A DNA stretch of 64,000 nucleotides from CAXMMR01 sp965198995 (GTDB lineage Bacteria > Pseudomonadota > Alphaproteobacteria > Acetobacterales > Acetobacteraceae): contig CBDAQG010000002.1 of the NCBI GenBank assembly GCA_965198995.1, forward strand, positions 1,116,001 through 1,180,000, written 5' to 3'. Below, piece by piece: positions 18,803 through 28,805 of the stretch. Numbering within the stretch: the first letter of the stretch is position 1; each line of letters starts with the position of its first letter. A model generated the notes under the pieces. It had not been told where the DNA came from. It saw only the letters and a list, made by a program, of their open reading frames with translations, and made no database searches. The position numbers were made by a program, and so were the translations under genes.

Positions 18803-19077
18803 TGGGCGAGGAGATGGCCGCGACCCCAGGCTGGGTGAGCCGCGAACTGGACGGGCTGCTCGGCGGGTTGCCGGCCGGCCAGGCCTTTGACGCCGCACGC
18901 GGCAGCTACGCCGACTGCCTGGCCGCCATCGTCGGAGACGAGCCGCAGGTCAAGCGCGCCCGCTGTCGGCGCCGCTTCCTGGAGCGCCTGGAGGAGCTCG
19001 GGGTGGACGATGGGCGACGGGCCGAGATCGACAGCCGGCTTGAGGCGCTCGAGGCCGAGATTGACGAGGGCACCTGA
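18802..19077 (+). CDS. Small hypothetical protein coupled to argD
   Basis: A 91-aa protein whose ATG overlaps the argD stop (TGATG), so it is translated with argD. It is predicted to be helical and soluble, acidic at the end (EALEAEIDEGT), and has a central basic patch (VKRARCRRRFLERLEEL). I do not recognise a family. Codon use matches the neighbours, and it ends 4 bp before an AT-rich hairpin repeat, which together suggest a real gene. Confidence 0.6.
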   Translation: MGEEMAATPGWVSRELDGLLGGLPAGQAFDAARGSYADCLAAIVGDEPQVKRARCRRRFLERLEELGVDDGRRAEIDSRLEALEAEIDEGT

Positions 19078-19081
19078 GGCA

Positions 19082-19190
19082 GCAAGCAAGCAGTCCTTTT
19101 GGAAAAAAGGACAAAAAACTTTTGCCCGTTTGGTCCGCGTCAGCCGGGTAAAAGTTTCTTGCTTCTTTTTCTCAAAAAAGAAGGCCTTTC
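19082..19190. repeat. AT-rich hairpin repeat (family F), copy 2
   Basis: The left arm is GCAAGCAGTCCTTTT-GG-AAAAAAGGAC followed by AAAAAACTTTTG; the right arm is AAAAGTTTCTTGCTTCTTTT-CTC-AAAAAAGAAG. Same layout as the copies at 3669, 36368 and 47707, with a different centre. It begins 4 bp after a stop codon and precedes hslO. Confidence 0.75.
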
Positions 19191-19235
19191 TTCCGCTCAC
19201 TGGCCGTGCGGCCGGCGCGTGCCTATCTTGGCCGC

Positions 19236-20201
19236 ATGACCGAGACGCCCGCCTTTCTGGATTCCAACCGCCCTGCCGTGCCTGACATCGTGGTGCCGCG
19301 CGGCGTCACTCCGTTCCATCTGCCGCAGCGGCCGGTGCGCGGACGACTGCTCCGGCTCGGCCCGCTGGCTGATGCGCTGCTCGGCCGGCATGACAACCAC
19401 CCGGCGGTGACCAGGCTCGCGGGCGAGGCGCTGGCTTTGGTCGCCGGGCTCGCGACGGCGCTGAAGTATCGCGGCTCGTTCAGCCTGCAGGTGAAGGGCG
19501 ACGGCCCGGTGTCGATGCTGCTGGCCGACTGCACGGAGGCCGGGGCGCTGCGCGGCTACGCGCGGGCGGACGAGGCGCGGCTTTCGGCGTTGCTCGCCGT
19601 CGAGCCGGAGCCGAGTGCCGCCGCCCTGCTCGGCGAGGGCTACCTTGCCTTCACGGTGGACCAGGGGCCGGAGATGGACCGCCACCAGGGCATCGTCGCC
19701 ATCGAGGGCGAGACGCTGGCCGAGATGGCGCTCGCCTATTTCCGCACGAGCGAGCAGCTCGAATACGACGTGCGCCTGGCGGCGGCCAACGGCGAGGCCG
19801 GCTGGCGCGCCGCGGCGCTGATCTTGGAGCGGGTGGCGGGGGAAGGCGGCATCGATCCGGTGATGGACCAGGCGAGCCAGGACGAGAGCTGGCGCACCGC
19901 CGCCATCCTGGCCGCGACGCTCACCGACGCCGAGCTGCTTGACGACGCGCTGCCGCCGGACCGCCTGCTCTATCGGCTGTTCCACAGCGAGGGCGTGGCC
20001 CTCGGCCTGCCGCGCGCGCTCGCCTATGGCTGCCGCTGCTCACGGGCTCGGCTGTCTGGCATATTGGAGGGGTTTCCCGCCGAGGACCTCGACCACATGG
20101 CTGTATCGGGCGACATCGTCATGACCTGCGAGTTCTGCAATTACGACTTTCGCTTCAGCCGTGGCGAGGTTCAGGGCACCGCCGCAGAGGGCTCGGCGTG
20201 A
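19236..20201 (+). CDS. hslO: Redox-regulated chaperone Hsp33
   Basis: Hsp33 is a cytoplasmic holdase switched on by oxidation of a zinc-binding cysteine cluster. The 321-aa product has the N-terminal Hsp33 domain (ALVAGLATALKYRGSFSLQV, GPVSMLLADCTEAGALRGYA) and the C-terminal redox switch: GCRCS then CEFCN about 29 residues later (CxC...CxxC). ATG 19236 is the natural start. Its stop overlaps the next gene by four bases, so the lipoprotein gene is probably co-expressed. Confidence 0.93.
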   Translation: MTETPAFLDSNRPAVPDIVVPRGVTPFHLPQRPVRGRLLRLGPLADALLGRHDNHPAVTRLAGEALALVAGLATALKYRGSFSLQVKGDGPVSMLLADCTEAGALRGYARADEARLSALLAVEPEPSAAALLGEGYLAFTVDQGPEMDRHQGIVAIEGETLAEMALAYFRTSEQLEYDVRLAAANGEAGWRAAALILERVAGEGGIDPVMDQASQDESWRTAAILAATLTDAELLDDALPPDRLLYRLFHSEGVALGLPRALAYGCRCSRARLSGILEGFPAEDLDHMAVSGDIVMTCEFCNYDFRFSRGEVQGTAAEGSA

Positions 20202-21094
20202 CGGGCATGGGCAGGCGTGTCCGGCGCCTCGCCGGGTCGACCGCCATTATGCTACCGCTGTTGCTTGGCGCCTGCGGCGGCGACACGCCGCCTCCGGTGC
20301 AGAATTTTCCGGCGCTCAACTACACGTACCTCACGCCGCTGCACCTCAACGTGGTCGGGCTGGACGTGGTCGATCATTCGGCGCCGACCGGGCCGGACGA
20401 CGTCGCGTCGCAATCGCCGGTGACGCCGCAGCAGGCGCTGACCGAGATGGCGCATGACCGGCTGTTCCCCGGCGGCGCCTCGGGGCAGGCGGAGTTCGTC
20501 ATCGACAACGCGGTGATCGACCGCGCGCCGGACGGGACGCTGGACGGCTCGATGTCGGTGCATCTCGACATCATCGGGCCGGGCGGCAGCAGGATCGGCT
20601 ATGCGGAGGCGCACGTGTCGCGTCACCACGCGCCGCCGAGCGGCGGCGAGGACCGGCCGGCGGCGCTCTATGACCTGACCAAGCAGATGACCGCCGACAT
20701 GAACGTCGAGTTCGAGTATCAGGTCCGCCAGTCGCTCGGCGCCTTCCTGCAATCCGACAGCGCGGCGCCGGCGCCGGTGCAGGCCCAGCCTCTCTCTGGC
20801 GCGCCGCTGCCGCAGGGTGCAGTGCCGGGCGCGTCGCCAGCGGGATCCGCGCCGGTGCCGCCGGGCTATCTGGGCGGCGGAGCGTCCGGCTCGCCGCAGA
20901 CGTCACCGCCCGCCGGCTACCTGCGGCCGCCTGGCGATCAGGGGCCGCCGCCCGGGGCAGCCATCGACCCGGCGGCGGGCGGCTACCCGGCGAGCACGCC
21001 TGATCCGGCCACGACCGCACCCGCCTACCAGCCACCGGCAACGCCGACTCCGAATCCCGATGGTCCGATCCCGCTGGCGCCACCCGCGTCCTGA
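20198..21094 (+). CDS. Hypothetical lipoprotein with proline-rich tail
   Basis: The 298-aa product begins with a lipoprotein signal (RRLAGSTAIMLPLLLGAC, lipobox LGAC), then a globular part at about 35-190 (FPALNYTYLTPLHLNVVGLD, VIDNAVIDRAPDGTLDGSM), and a long Pro/Ala/Gly-rich tail (PPGYLGGG, PPAGYLRPPGDQGPPPG). The tail is probably disordered and could span peptidoglycan. GTG 20198 overlaps the hslO stop; ATG 20207 is an alternative. No family is recognised, and a role in the envelope is all that can be inferred. Confidence 0.65.
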   Translation: MTGMGRRVRRLAGSTAIMLPLLLGACGGDTPPPVQNFPALNYTYLTPLHLNVVGLDVVDHSAPTGPDDVASQSPVTPQQALTEMAHDRLFPGGASGQAEFVIDNAVIDRAPDGTLDGSMSVHLDIIGPGGSRIGYAEAHVSRHHAPPSGGEDRPAALYDLTKQMTADMNVEFEYQVRQSLGAFLQSDSAAPAPVQAQPLSGAPLPQGAVPGASPAGSAPVPPGYLGGGASGSPQTSPPAGYLRPPGDQGPPPGAAIDPAAGGYPASTPDPATTAPAYQPPATPTPNPDGPIPLAPPAS

Positions 21095-21136
21095 TCGCGG
21101 CCGCACGCAGTTGGTGAAGTCTTAAGCATTCCTCGC

Positions 21137-21142
21137 TATTAT
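21137..21142 (+). promoter_or_regulatory. Possible -10 box upstream of the SPOR transglycosylase
   Basis: TATTAT stands out in a gap of 102 bp. The best upstream match, TTGGTG at 21111-21116, is 20 bases away, which is too far for a good sigma-70 promoter. A GAGGAGG ribosome-binding site precedes ATG 21197. Confidence 0.25.
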
Positions 21143-21196
21143 CCGACCTGTTGGCGGCATCGGCTCACATGGCGGATGAGGTGAGGAGGCTGGGCG

Positions 21197-22549
21197 ATGC
21201 GGGGTCGAAGGCCTTGTTCGATGTGGCCGGCCATGCTGGTCGCGCTCTGTCTCGGGCTTGCCGGTTGCGGCCATTCCGGGCGTGGCCCGGTGACCGGAGA
21301 GAGTAGCGGGCAGTACGCGCCGCCCGGACCGCCGGAGGATCTTTGGGGGCCCTACATCCGCGAAGCCTCTTCGCGCTTCCGGGTGCCGGATCGCTGGATC
21401 CGTGAGGTGATGCGCCAAGAGTCGGGCGGGCATGAGTATCTGAACGGTGCCCCGGTGGTGTCCGACGCGGGCGCCATCGGCCTGATGCAGGTGGAGCCCT
21501 ACACCTATGCCGGGCTGCGCGACCGCTACGGCCTGGGCGACGACCCGTATGACCCGCGCAACAGCATCCTCGCCGGCACCGCCTACATCCGGGAGATGTA
21601 TGACAAGTATGGCGCGCCCGCCTTTCTGGCAGCCTACAATGCCGGGCCGGCGCGGCTCGACGACTATCTCGCCGGCACCAACTCGCTGCCCAACGAGACG
21701 GTGAACTACCTCGCCTCGATCGCGCCGCGGCTCGGCGACGAGTTGCCGATGACCGGTCCGCTGGCGGCCTACGCCACGCCGGACGAACCCGAGGCGCCGG
21801 TCCGCTTCGCCTCGGTCAACGCCGCGGTGCCGCCGCCGACGGTGCGGACGATCCGCCGGCCGGATGGCTGTTTCTATGATCCCGACGCAGCCTATGATCC
21901 GACGGCTCCCTGCCGCGCCGCGCCCAGCAGCGCCGTGCCGCCCGCGATCCCCTACGGCGAGGCCGCCGCGACGGCGCCAGCCGTCATCTCGCCGATGCCG
22001 GCGCCGGCGCCAAGACCGGCGTCAAGATTGGCGACCTGCCTGCAGGACCCGGATGCCGCCTACGATCCCGATGCGCCCTGCCGTCCATCGCCTGCCGCGC
22101 CGCCCGCGATGATGGCGGCCGCAGCGTCAAGCTCAGCCTGGGGCGCGGCCGCGCCGTCCGCGCCGCCGCGGGCGCTGCCGGTGGCGGCGCGGACGATGGC
22201 GGCTCCGGTGCTGCTGCGGCGCGCCTACGCCGAAGAGCCGACGCACATGCTGCCCGCCCGGCCGGCCGCCGCCGTGCCGATGCGCCGGGTAGCCGATGGC
22301 GGCTGGGCGGTGCAGGTGGGCGCCTTTGTCAGCCCGACGCAGGCCGAGCAGGCGGCGGACAAAGCACGACGCGTGGTGGCCGCCTTGCTGCAGCCGGCCA
22401 CGATCACGGTCGGCAGCACGGTTTGGTCGGGCGGCCGGCTGCTTTATCGCGCCAGGCTGGTCGGGCTGAGCGCGACCGCCGCCGACGCCGCCTGCAGCGA
22501 ACTTAGCGATCACGGCTGGCAATGCCTTACGGTGCCGCCGGGCGACTAG
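21197..22549 (+). CDS. Lipoprotein lytic transglycosylase with C-terminal SPOR domain
   Basis: The 450-aa product has a lipobox (LCLGLAGC), an SLT domain at about 55-175 (WIREVMRQESGGHEYL with the catalytic Glu, AIGLMQVEPYTYAGL, AAYNAGPARLDDYL), a Pro/Ala-rich linker, and a SPOR domain from about 370 (WAVQVGAFVSPTQAEQAADK) that would bind denuded septal glycan. Lytic transglycosylases cleave peptidoglycan with formation of 1,6-anhydro ends. The linker contains two near-copies of a short motif (DPDAAYDPTAPCR and DPDAAYDPDAPCR), each with a preceding cysteine. A role in septal wall remodelling is likely. Confidence 0.85.
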   Translation: MRGRRPCSMWPAMLVALCLGLAGCGHSGRGPVTGESSGQYAPPGPPEDLWGPYIREASSRFRVPDRWIREVMRQESGGHEYLNGAPVVSDAGAIGLMQVEPYTYAGLRDRYGLGDDPYDPRNSILAGTAYIREMYDKYGAPAFLAAYNAGPARLDDYLAGTNSLPNETVNYLASIAPRLGDELPMTGPLAAYATPDEPEAPVRFASVNAAVPPPTVRTIRRPDGCFYDPDAAYDPTAPCRAAPSSAVPPAIPYGEAAATAPAVISPMPAPAPRPASRLATCLQDPDAAYDPDAPCRPSPAAPPAMMAAAASSSAWGAAAPSAPPRALPVAARTMAAPVLLRRAYAEEPTHMLPARPAAAVPMRRVADGGWAVQVGAFVSPTQAEQAADKARRVVAALLQPATITVGSTVWSGGRLLYRARLVGLSATAADAACSELSDHGWQCLTVPPGD

Positions 22550-22562
22550 CGGCTGGAAGACT

Positions 22563-22752
22563 GGAAGGCCAGGGTTCTGCCCTGGACCCGCTGGGGCCGT
22601 GAGGCCCCAGACGCTGTTACGACGACTCGCAAGGTTCCTCCTTGCTAGTAATCCTGCTCCCGCGCCATCGAGATTGGCCGAGGGAACGAACGATAACCGG
22701 ATCTTAAAGGCTTCGCCTTTAATGGGGTCCAGCGGGGACGCCCCCGGGCCTA
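22563..22752 (-). repeat. Composite hairpin repeat in the 326-bp gap before the CDF gene
   Basis: In order: GGAAGGCCAGGG-TTCT-GCCCTGG, the B hairpin CTGGGGCC-GTGA-GGCCCCAG, a degenerate 80-bp centre, CTTAAAGGC-TTC-GCCTTTAA, and a decayed terminal hairpin (GGTCCAGCGGGGACGCCCCC). The remaining gap to 22875 shows no gene or clear promoter. The TIR mismatches suggest an older copy. Confidence 0.7.
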
Positions 22753-22875
22753 ATCTGCTCGCCGTGAGCCCAGCCTGGCCTTGCACCGGGCAGCTTTGCT
22801 ATTTCAGCGCGCGGGCGCGGCGCCGCGTTTTGCAACGGCCACCTGGCCACGACATGGGTATGCGCGCGTGGCTCG

Positions 22876-23763
22876 ATGAGCGGCAAGATCAGGGTGGCCT
22901 CGGCAACGCTCGTCGTCGCGGCCGTGGTGCTGGGCATGAAGGTCGGCGCCTGGGTGCTGACCGGCAGCGTCGCCCTGTATTCGGACGCGCTGGAGTCGAC
23001 CATCAACGTCGCGGCAGCGATCGCGGCGCTGGTTGCCCTCAGCGTCAGTGGGCGGCCGGCCGATGCGAACCATCCGTATGGCCATGACAAGGCCGAATAC
23101 CTGTCCGCGGTGATCGAGAGCGCGCTGGTGCTGACCACCTCGATCCTGATCTTCCGTGAGGTGTGGCTTGGTTGGCACCGGCCGCATCTGCCGACCTTGC
23201 CGTTCGCGGGCATCACCCTGAACGGCGCCTCGGGCCTCATCAACCTGGTCTGGGCGCGCGTGCTGATGCGCGTCGGGCGGCGGTGGAAATCACCGGCGCT
23301 GAGCGCGGGCGGGCGCCACGTCATGACCGACGTCTGGACCTCGACCGGGGTGCTGATCGGCTTCTGGCTGGTGGCGTTCACCGGCTATGCCCGGCTCGAT
23401 CCGATCGTGGCGGCGCTGGTCGGGCTGAACATCCTGCGCGTCGGCTTCGTCATGCTGCGCCAGTCGGTGGCCGGGCTGATGGACGAGGCGATGGAGCCGG
23501 AGGCGCTGGCCTCGATCCGGCGCACGATCGCCGACAACGCCGGCGGCGCCATCGAGGCGCATGACCTGCGCACCCGGCAGGCCGGGCGGCTGTCCTTTGT
23601 GGAGTTCCACCTGGTGGTGCCGGGCGACATGACCGTCGACCGGTCGCACGAGATCTGCGACCGGCTGGAGGGGGCGATCCGGGCCGAGGCGGGCGAGGCG
23701 ATGATCACGATCCACGTGGAGCCGGCGGGCAAGGCCAAGCACAGGGGGGTCGTGGTGCTGTAG
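22876..23763 (+). CDS. Cation diffusion facilitator (CDF) metal efflux transporter
   Basis: CDF proteins export divalent metals (Zn, Fe, Co, Mn, Cd) in exchange for protons. The 295-aa product has about six helices. Metal-site motifs are SDALESTINVAAA in helix II, HPYGHDKAEYLS in the loop, and HVMTDVWTSTGVLIG in helix V (HxxxD). The C-terminal cytoplasmic domain carries FVEFHLVVPGDMTVDRSHEI. Metal specificity cannot be read with confidence. It stands alone between two repeat-filled gaps. Confidence 0.92.
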   Translation: MSGKIRVASATLVVAAVVLGMKVGAWVLTGSVALYSDALESTINVAAAIAALVALSVSGRPADANHPYGHDKAEYLSAVIESALVLTTSILIFREVWLGWHRPHLPTLPFAGITLNGASGLINLVWARVLMRVGRRWKSPALSAGGRHVMTDVWTSTGVLIGFWLVAFTGYARLDPIVAALVGLNILRVGFVMLRQSVAGLMDEAMEPEALASIRRTIADNAGGAIEAHDLRTRQAGRLSFVEFHLVVPGDMTVDRSHEICDRLEGAIRAEAGEAMITIHVEPAGKAKHRGVVVL

Positions 23764-24074
23764 CTGGTTGAACAAAGCTGCGCGCAGCGAATCAGGCGAA
23801 ATACAGCAAGATTATCGAAGGGTCGGCATGGGGCGGTCGAGGCTTGTTCACCCCACTTGCCTTCGGCGATAGCGTTTGACATCAACGGGTTAAGTAGAAG
23901 CTTGCCTATAGGCAAGATTGCCAGTACCGCCGCCGAGAGGCCTCACTCGCGGTCAAGCTAGCACAATGAGGCACTCGTCCCATGCGAAGCGGGGTCTGGG
24001 GCCGTGGGCCCCGACATGGGGACGCATGCTGCGCATGATGGGGCAAGGGCAGAGCCCTTGCCTTGCTTCACCCT
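23764..24074. other. 311-bp intergenic region with palindrome and B-half repeat
   Basis: No gene is seen. It holds the motif GGCGAAATACAGCAAGATT (23795-23813, almost the same as 38011-38029), the perfect palindrome CTTGCCTATAGGCAAG (23901-23916), and from about 23990 a B half: CTGGGGCCGTGGGCCCC, a D-type region with two CGCATG arms, then AAGGGC-AGA-GCCCTT-GCCTTGCTT reaching the stop of the DUF6489 gene. Confidence 0.6.
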
Positions 24075-24314
24075 TCACTCCTTGGCCCTCGGGCCGAAGA
24101 ACTTGCCGAACAATCCGAGGAGCTGCTCGGGGTTCGTCGGCGCCAGTGACAGCCAGGACTTCACGATGTTCTCCGGCATGCCCGCCTCGACCGCCTTGGT
24201 CATTTGCGCCTCGACGCGGCTCAGCACCGCCGCGTGCAACGGCTTCAGGTCGGGCAGGCCGCAGAACGTGCGGGCCTCCTCGGGCGTGCAGTCGATCTCG
24301 AAGTGAAGCTTCAT
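24075..24314 (-). CDS. DUF6489 family protein
   Basis: A 79-aa protein starting MKLHFEIDCTPEEARTFCGL and ending LLGLFGKFFGPRAKE. This pattern matches the small alphaproteobacterial DUF6489 family, whose function is unknown. It has two cysteines, an amphipathic centre (LSRVEAQMTKAVEAG) and no membrane segment. AGGACG precedes the ATG. It lies 11 bp downstream of the ABC-F gene on the same strand, so the two probably share a transcript. The 3' end meets a hairpin repeat. Confidence 0.75.
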   Translation of the reverse strand: MKLHFEIDCTPEEARTFCGLPDLKPLHAAVLSRVEAQMTKAVEAGMPENIVKSWLSLAPTNPEQLLGLFGKFFGPRAKE

Positions 24315-24325
24315 CGCTCGTCCTT

Positions 24326-26191
<1,866 letters not shown>

Positions 26192-26277
26192 GGCTGGTTT
26201 GGTTTAGCGGCTGTCGGGGTTGTTCGCCACGATGGGGTCGTCTAAAGCGCCGGCAACCAGAGCACAGGATCAGCCCG

Positions 26278-26700
26278 ATGGCGACCGAGCGCACGCTTTC
26301 CATCCTCAAGCCGGACGCGACGCGTCGCCACCTGACCGGCAAGATCAACGCCATGTTCGAGGGTGCGGGGCTGGCGATCATCGCGCAGAAGCGGCTGCAG
26401 CTGACGGTGGCGCAGGCCGAGGGGTTCTACGCGGTGCATCGCGAGCGCCCGTTCTTTCGCGATTTGGTGAGCTTTATGGTCTCGGGGCCGGTGGTGGCGC
26501 AGGTGCTCTCCGGCGAGGACGCGGTGGCGGCGCATCGCAAGATCATGGGCGCGACGGACCCGAAGAAGGCGGAGCCGGGGACCGTTCGGGCGGAGTTCGC
26601 GGAAAGCATCGAGGCGAACTCGGTGCATGGGTCGGATAGCGCGGAGAACGCGGCTGTCGAAATCAGCTACTTCTTTTCGGCGATTGAGATCGTTCAGTAA
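26278..26700 (+). CDS. ndk: Nucleoside diphosphate kinase
   Basis: Ndk balances nucleoside triphosphate pools by a phosphohistidine intermediate. The 140-aa product is full length: ATERTLSILKPDATRRHLTG at the N-terminus, then MVSGPVVAQVLSGEDAV, and the active-site histidine in SVHGSDSAENA near residue 117. It ends in a typical FFSAIEIV. It is divergent from the ABC-F gene. A hairpin repeat follows the stop by one base. Confidence 0.97.
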   Translation: MATERTLSILKPDATRRHLTGKINAMFEGAGLAIIAQKRLQLTVAQAEGFYAVHRERPFFRDLVSFMVSGPVVAQVLSGEDAVAAHRKIMGATDPKKAEPGTVRAEFAESIEANSVHGSDSAENAAVEISYFFSAIEIVQ

Positions 26701-26899
26701 AGCAAGGGGCTTTGCCTCCGTGAGCCTTTCCAACTGCGCTCCGCGCAGTCGGAACCTTTGGCTCACTCCGCCCCTCGACCCCACCGTCATGCGCCAGCGT
26801 GCTTCGCACGACGGCCGGCGGCCTTTCGAAACCAATTAGTTAAGGGGTCTGGGGCCGCGGGCCCCAGCGAGGTCCAGGAGCAGAGCTCCTGGCCTTTCT
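26701..26899. repeat. Hairpin repeat with nested hairpin insertion, after ndk
   Basis: The left terminal hairpin (AAGGGGC...GCCCCT) has a loop occupied by a second hairpin unit at about 26718-26766: GTGAGCC at one end, GGCTCAC at the other, and ACTGCGC/GCGCAGT inside. A reversed D module (GCGTGC-TTC-GCACGACG) follows, then the B hairpin CTGGGGCC-GC-GGGCCCCAG and the right terminus CCAGGAGC-AGA-GCTCCTGG-CCTTTCTT. The right end supplies part of the stop codon of the small convergent gene. Confidence 0.8.
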
Positions 26900-27055
26900 T
26901 TAAACCAGAAAGATCGCCATCAGGATCACCAGCACGGCGACGGCGACGATTGCCTTGAACGAGAAGCGGGTGAACGATTCCCAGAAGATCTGGCGGTCGG
27001 AGACAAAGGCGTCGACGGTGGTCTGCGTCGGGGGAGCGGTCGGGGGCTTGGCCAT
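26900..27055 (-). CDS. Small membrane protein resembling aa3-type oxidase subunit IV
   Basis: A 51-aa frame: a short Pro/Thr-rich start (MAKPPTAPPTQTTVDAF), an amphipathic stretch (DRQIFWESFTRFSFK), and one strongly hydrophobic helix to the end (AIVAVAVLVILMAIFLV). This layout matches the tiny bacterial aa3 cytochrome c oxidase subunit IV family. No other oxidase gene is nearby. The ATG is 33 bp from the purN stop, and the two are collinear. Its TAA is completed by the terminus of a hairpin repeat. Confidence 0.7.
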   Translation of the reverse strand: MAKPPTAPPTQTTVDAFVSDRQIFWESFTRFSFKAIVAVAVLVILMAIFLV

Positions 27056-27088
27056 GACGCCTCAGGTGGGGTTCGCGGTGGGCCGGTT

Positions 27089-27724
27089 CTAGGACCCGGG
27101 GGAGCGCCAGGGCAAGAGGTTGACCAGCGCGGCCGTTGGATCGGCGGGCGGCGAGGGGGCGCCGGCGGCGAGGCGGAGCGCTTGCGGGTAGAGGCGGTGC
27201 TCCTGTGCGAGCACGCGGGCGGCGAGGGTGGCCTCGGTGTCGTCGTGCAGCACCGGAACCGCCGCCTGAGCGAGGATCGGGCCCTCGTCCATGACCTCGG
27301 TGACCAGGTGGACGGTGCAGCCGTGCAGGGCGACGCCGGCGGCAAGCGCCCGGGCATGCGTGTTGAGGCCGGGAAAGGCGGGTAGCAGGCTGGGATGGAT
27401 GTTCAGCATTCGGCCTTGCCAGCGGCCGACCAGATAGGGGGTCAGGAGGCGCATGTAGCCGGCGAGGCAAACGAGGTCGATGGCGCGGGCGGTGAGTGCG
27501 GCGTCGATGGCCGCCTCGTGGGCGGCGCGGTCGCGGCCGTGGGGGCGGTGGTCGAGGCAGAGGGCCTCGATGTTGTGACGGGCGGCGGTGGCGAGGCCGG
27601 CGGCGTCAGGGCGGTTGGAGAGGACGAGCGCGATCTCGGCGGGGTAGTCGGCGGCGCTGGCGGCCTCGATCAGGGCGGCGAGGTTGCTGCCGCGGCCGCT
27701 GATCAGGACCGCAACTCTTCTCAC
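27089..27724 (-). CDS. purN: Phosphoribosylglycinamide formyltransferase
   Basis: PurN formylates GAR in the third step of purine synthesis using 10-formyltetrahydrofolate. The 211-aa product has VAVLISGRGSNLAALI at the N-terminus, CLAGYMRLLTPYLV near 85, the catalytic segment MLNIHPSLLPAFPG with Asn-His near 107, and VHLVTEVMDEGPILAQAAV near 136 containing the catalytic Asp. Its ATG overlaps the purM stop by four bases. The C-terminal 20 residues are poorly conserved. Confidence 0.95.
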   Translation of the reverse strand: MRRVAVLISGRGSNLAALIEAASAADYPAEIALVLSNRPDAAGLATAARHNIEALCLDHRPHGRDRAAHEAAIDAALTARAIDLVCLAGYMRLLTPYLVGRWQGRMLNIHPSLLPAFPGLNTHARALAAGVALHGCTVHLVTEVMDEGPILAQAAVPVLHDDTEATLAARVLAQEHRLYPQALRLAAGAPSPPADPTAALVNLLPWRSPGS

Positions 27725-28779
27725 CTGAACCAGCTGGCTGGTGGAGTGATTACCGCGGTCGCCGGCTGGTCTGCCGGTCCGGGCTCGATGTGGCCGATGA
27801 GGGTTGCCGTCTCGCCGTGGTCGGCGAGGAGGGCGAGGGCTGCGGCCGGGTCGGGGACGATCAGGGCCATGCCGACGCCGCAGTTGAAGACGCGCAGCAT
27901 CTCGTCGTCCGCGATGCCGGCGGTGGTGGCGAGCCAGCCGAACACCGGCGGCGGAGTCCAGGCGGCGAGGTCGAGGCGGGCGACCAGGCCGGGGGTCAGG
28001 GCGCGGGGGACGTTGCCGGGCAGGCCGCCGCCGGTGATGTGGGCGGCGGCGTGCAGCAGTCCGGCGCGGTGCAGCGCCAGCACGGGATGCACGTAGAGCC
28101 GGGTCGGCGTGAGTAGGGCTTCGCCGAGGGTTTGGGCGGGGGCGAAGGGGGCTGGGTCTTGCCAGGCGAGGCCGGCGCGGTCGACGACCTGGCGGACCAG
28201 GGAGAAGCCGTTCGAGTGGAGGCCGGAGGAGGGTAGCGCCAGCACGCTGTCGCCGACGGCGACCTGGCCCGGCAGCAGCGCGCCGCGCTCGGCCGCGCCG
28301 ACGGCGAAGCCGGCCAGATCATAGTGGTTGGCGGCATACATCCCGGGCATTTCGGCCGTCTCGCCGCCGACCAGGGCGCAGCCGCAGGCCGCACAGGCCT
28401 CGGCGATGCCGGCGATGACGGTGGCGGCCTGCTCGACGGAGAGCTTGCCGGTGGCGAGATAGTCGAGGAAGAACAGCGGCTCGGCGCCCTGGACCACGAG
28501 GTCGTTGACGCACATCGCGACCAGGTCGGCGCCGATGGTGGCGTGCAGGCCGGTTTCGATGGCGAGCAGCAGCTTGGTGCCGACGCCGTCGGTGCAGGCG
28601 ACCAGCACCGGATCGGTGAAGCCGGCGGCGCGCAGGTCGAACAGGGCGCCGAAGCCGCCGAGGCCGCCGAGGACGCCGGCGCGCGCGGTGCGGCGGGCGG
28701 CGGGCTTGATCGCCTCGACCAGGGCGTCGCCGGCCTCGATGTCCACGCCGGCCTGCCGGTAGCTCGCGCCGTTCTGCAT
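27721..28779 (-). CDS. purM: Phosphoribosylformylglycinamidine cyclo-ligase (AIR synthetase)
   Basis: PurM closes the imidazole ring in step five of purine synthesis. The 352-aa product carries YRQAGVDIEAGDALVEAIKP at the start, LVACTDGVGTKLLLAI near 65, MCVNDLVVQGAEPLFFLDYL near 92, GGETAEMPGMY near 145 and HITGGGLPGNVPRAL near 245. It forms a translationally coupled pair with purN. Upstream lies only 26 bp before a hairpin repeat, so its promoter must be in or against that repeat. Confidence 0.96.
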   Translation of the reverse strand: MQNGASYRQAGVDIEAGDALVEAIKPAARRTARAGVLGGLGGFGALFDLRAAGFTDPVLVACTDGVGTKLLLAIETGLHATIGADLVAMCVNDLVVQGAEPLFFLDYLATGKLSVEQAATVIAGIAEACAACGCALVGGETAEMPGMYAANHYDLAGFAVGAAERGALLPGQVAVGDSVLALPSSGLHSNGFSLVRQVVDRAGLAWQDPAPFAPAQTLGEALLTPTRLYVHPVLALHRAGLLHAAAHITGGGLPGNVPRALTPGLVARLDLAAWTPPPVFGWLATTAGIADDEMLRVFNCGVGMALIVPDPAAALALLADHGETATLIGHIEPGPADQPATAVITPPASWFR

Positions 28780-28805
28780 CGGCGCTGTCTAGGCCGGCGG
28801 TAAAG

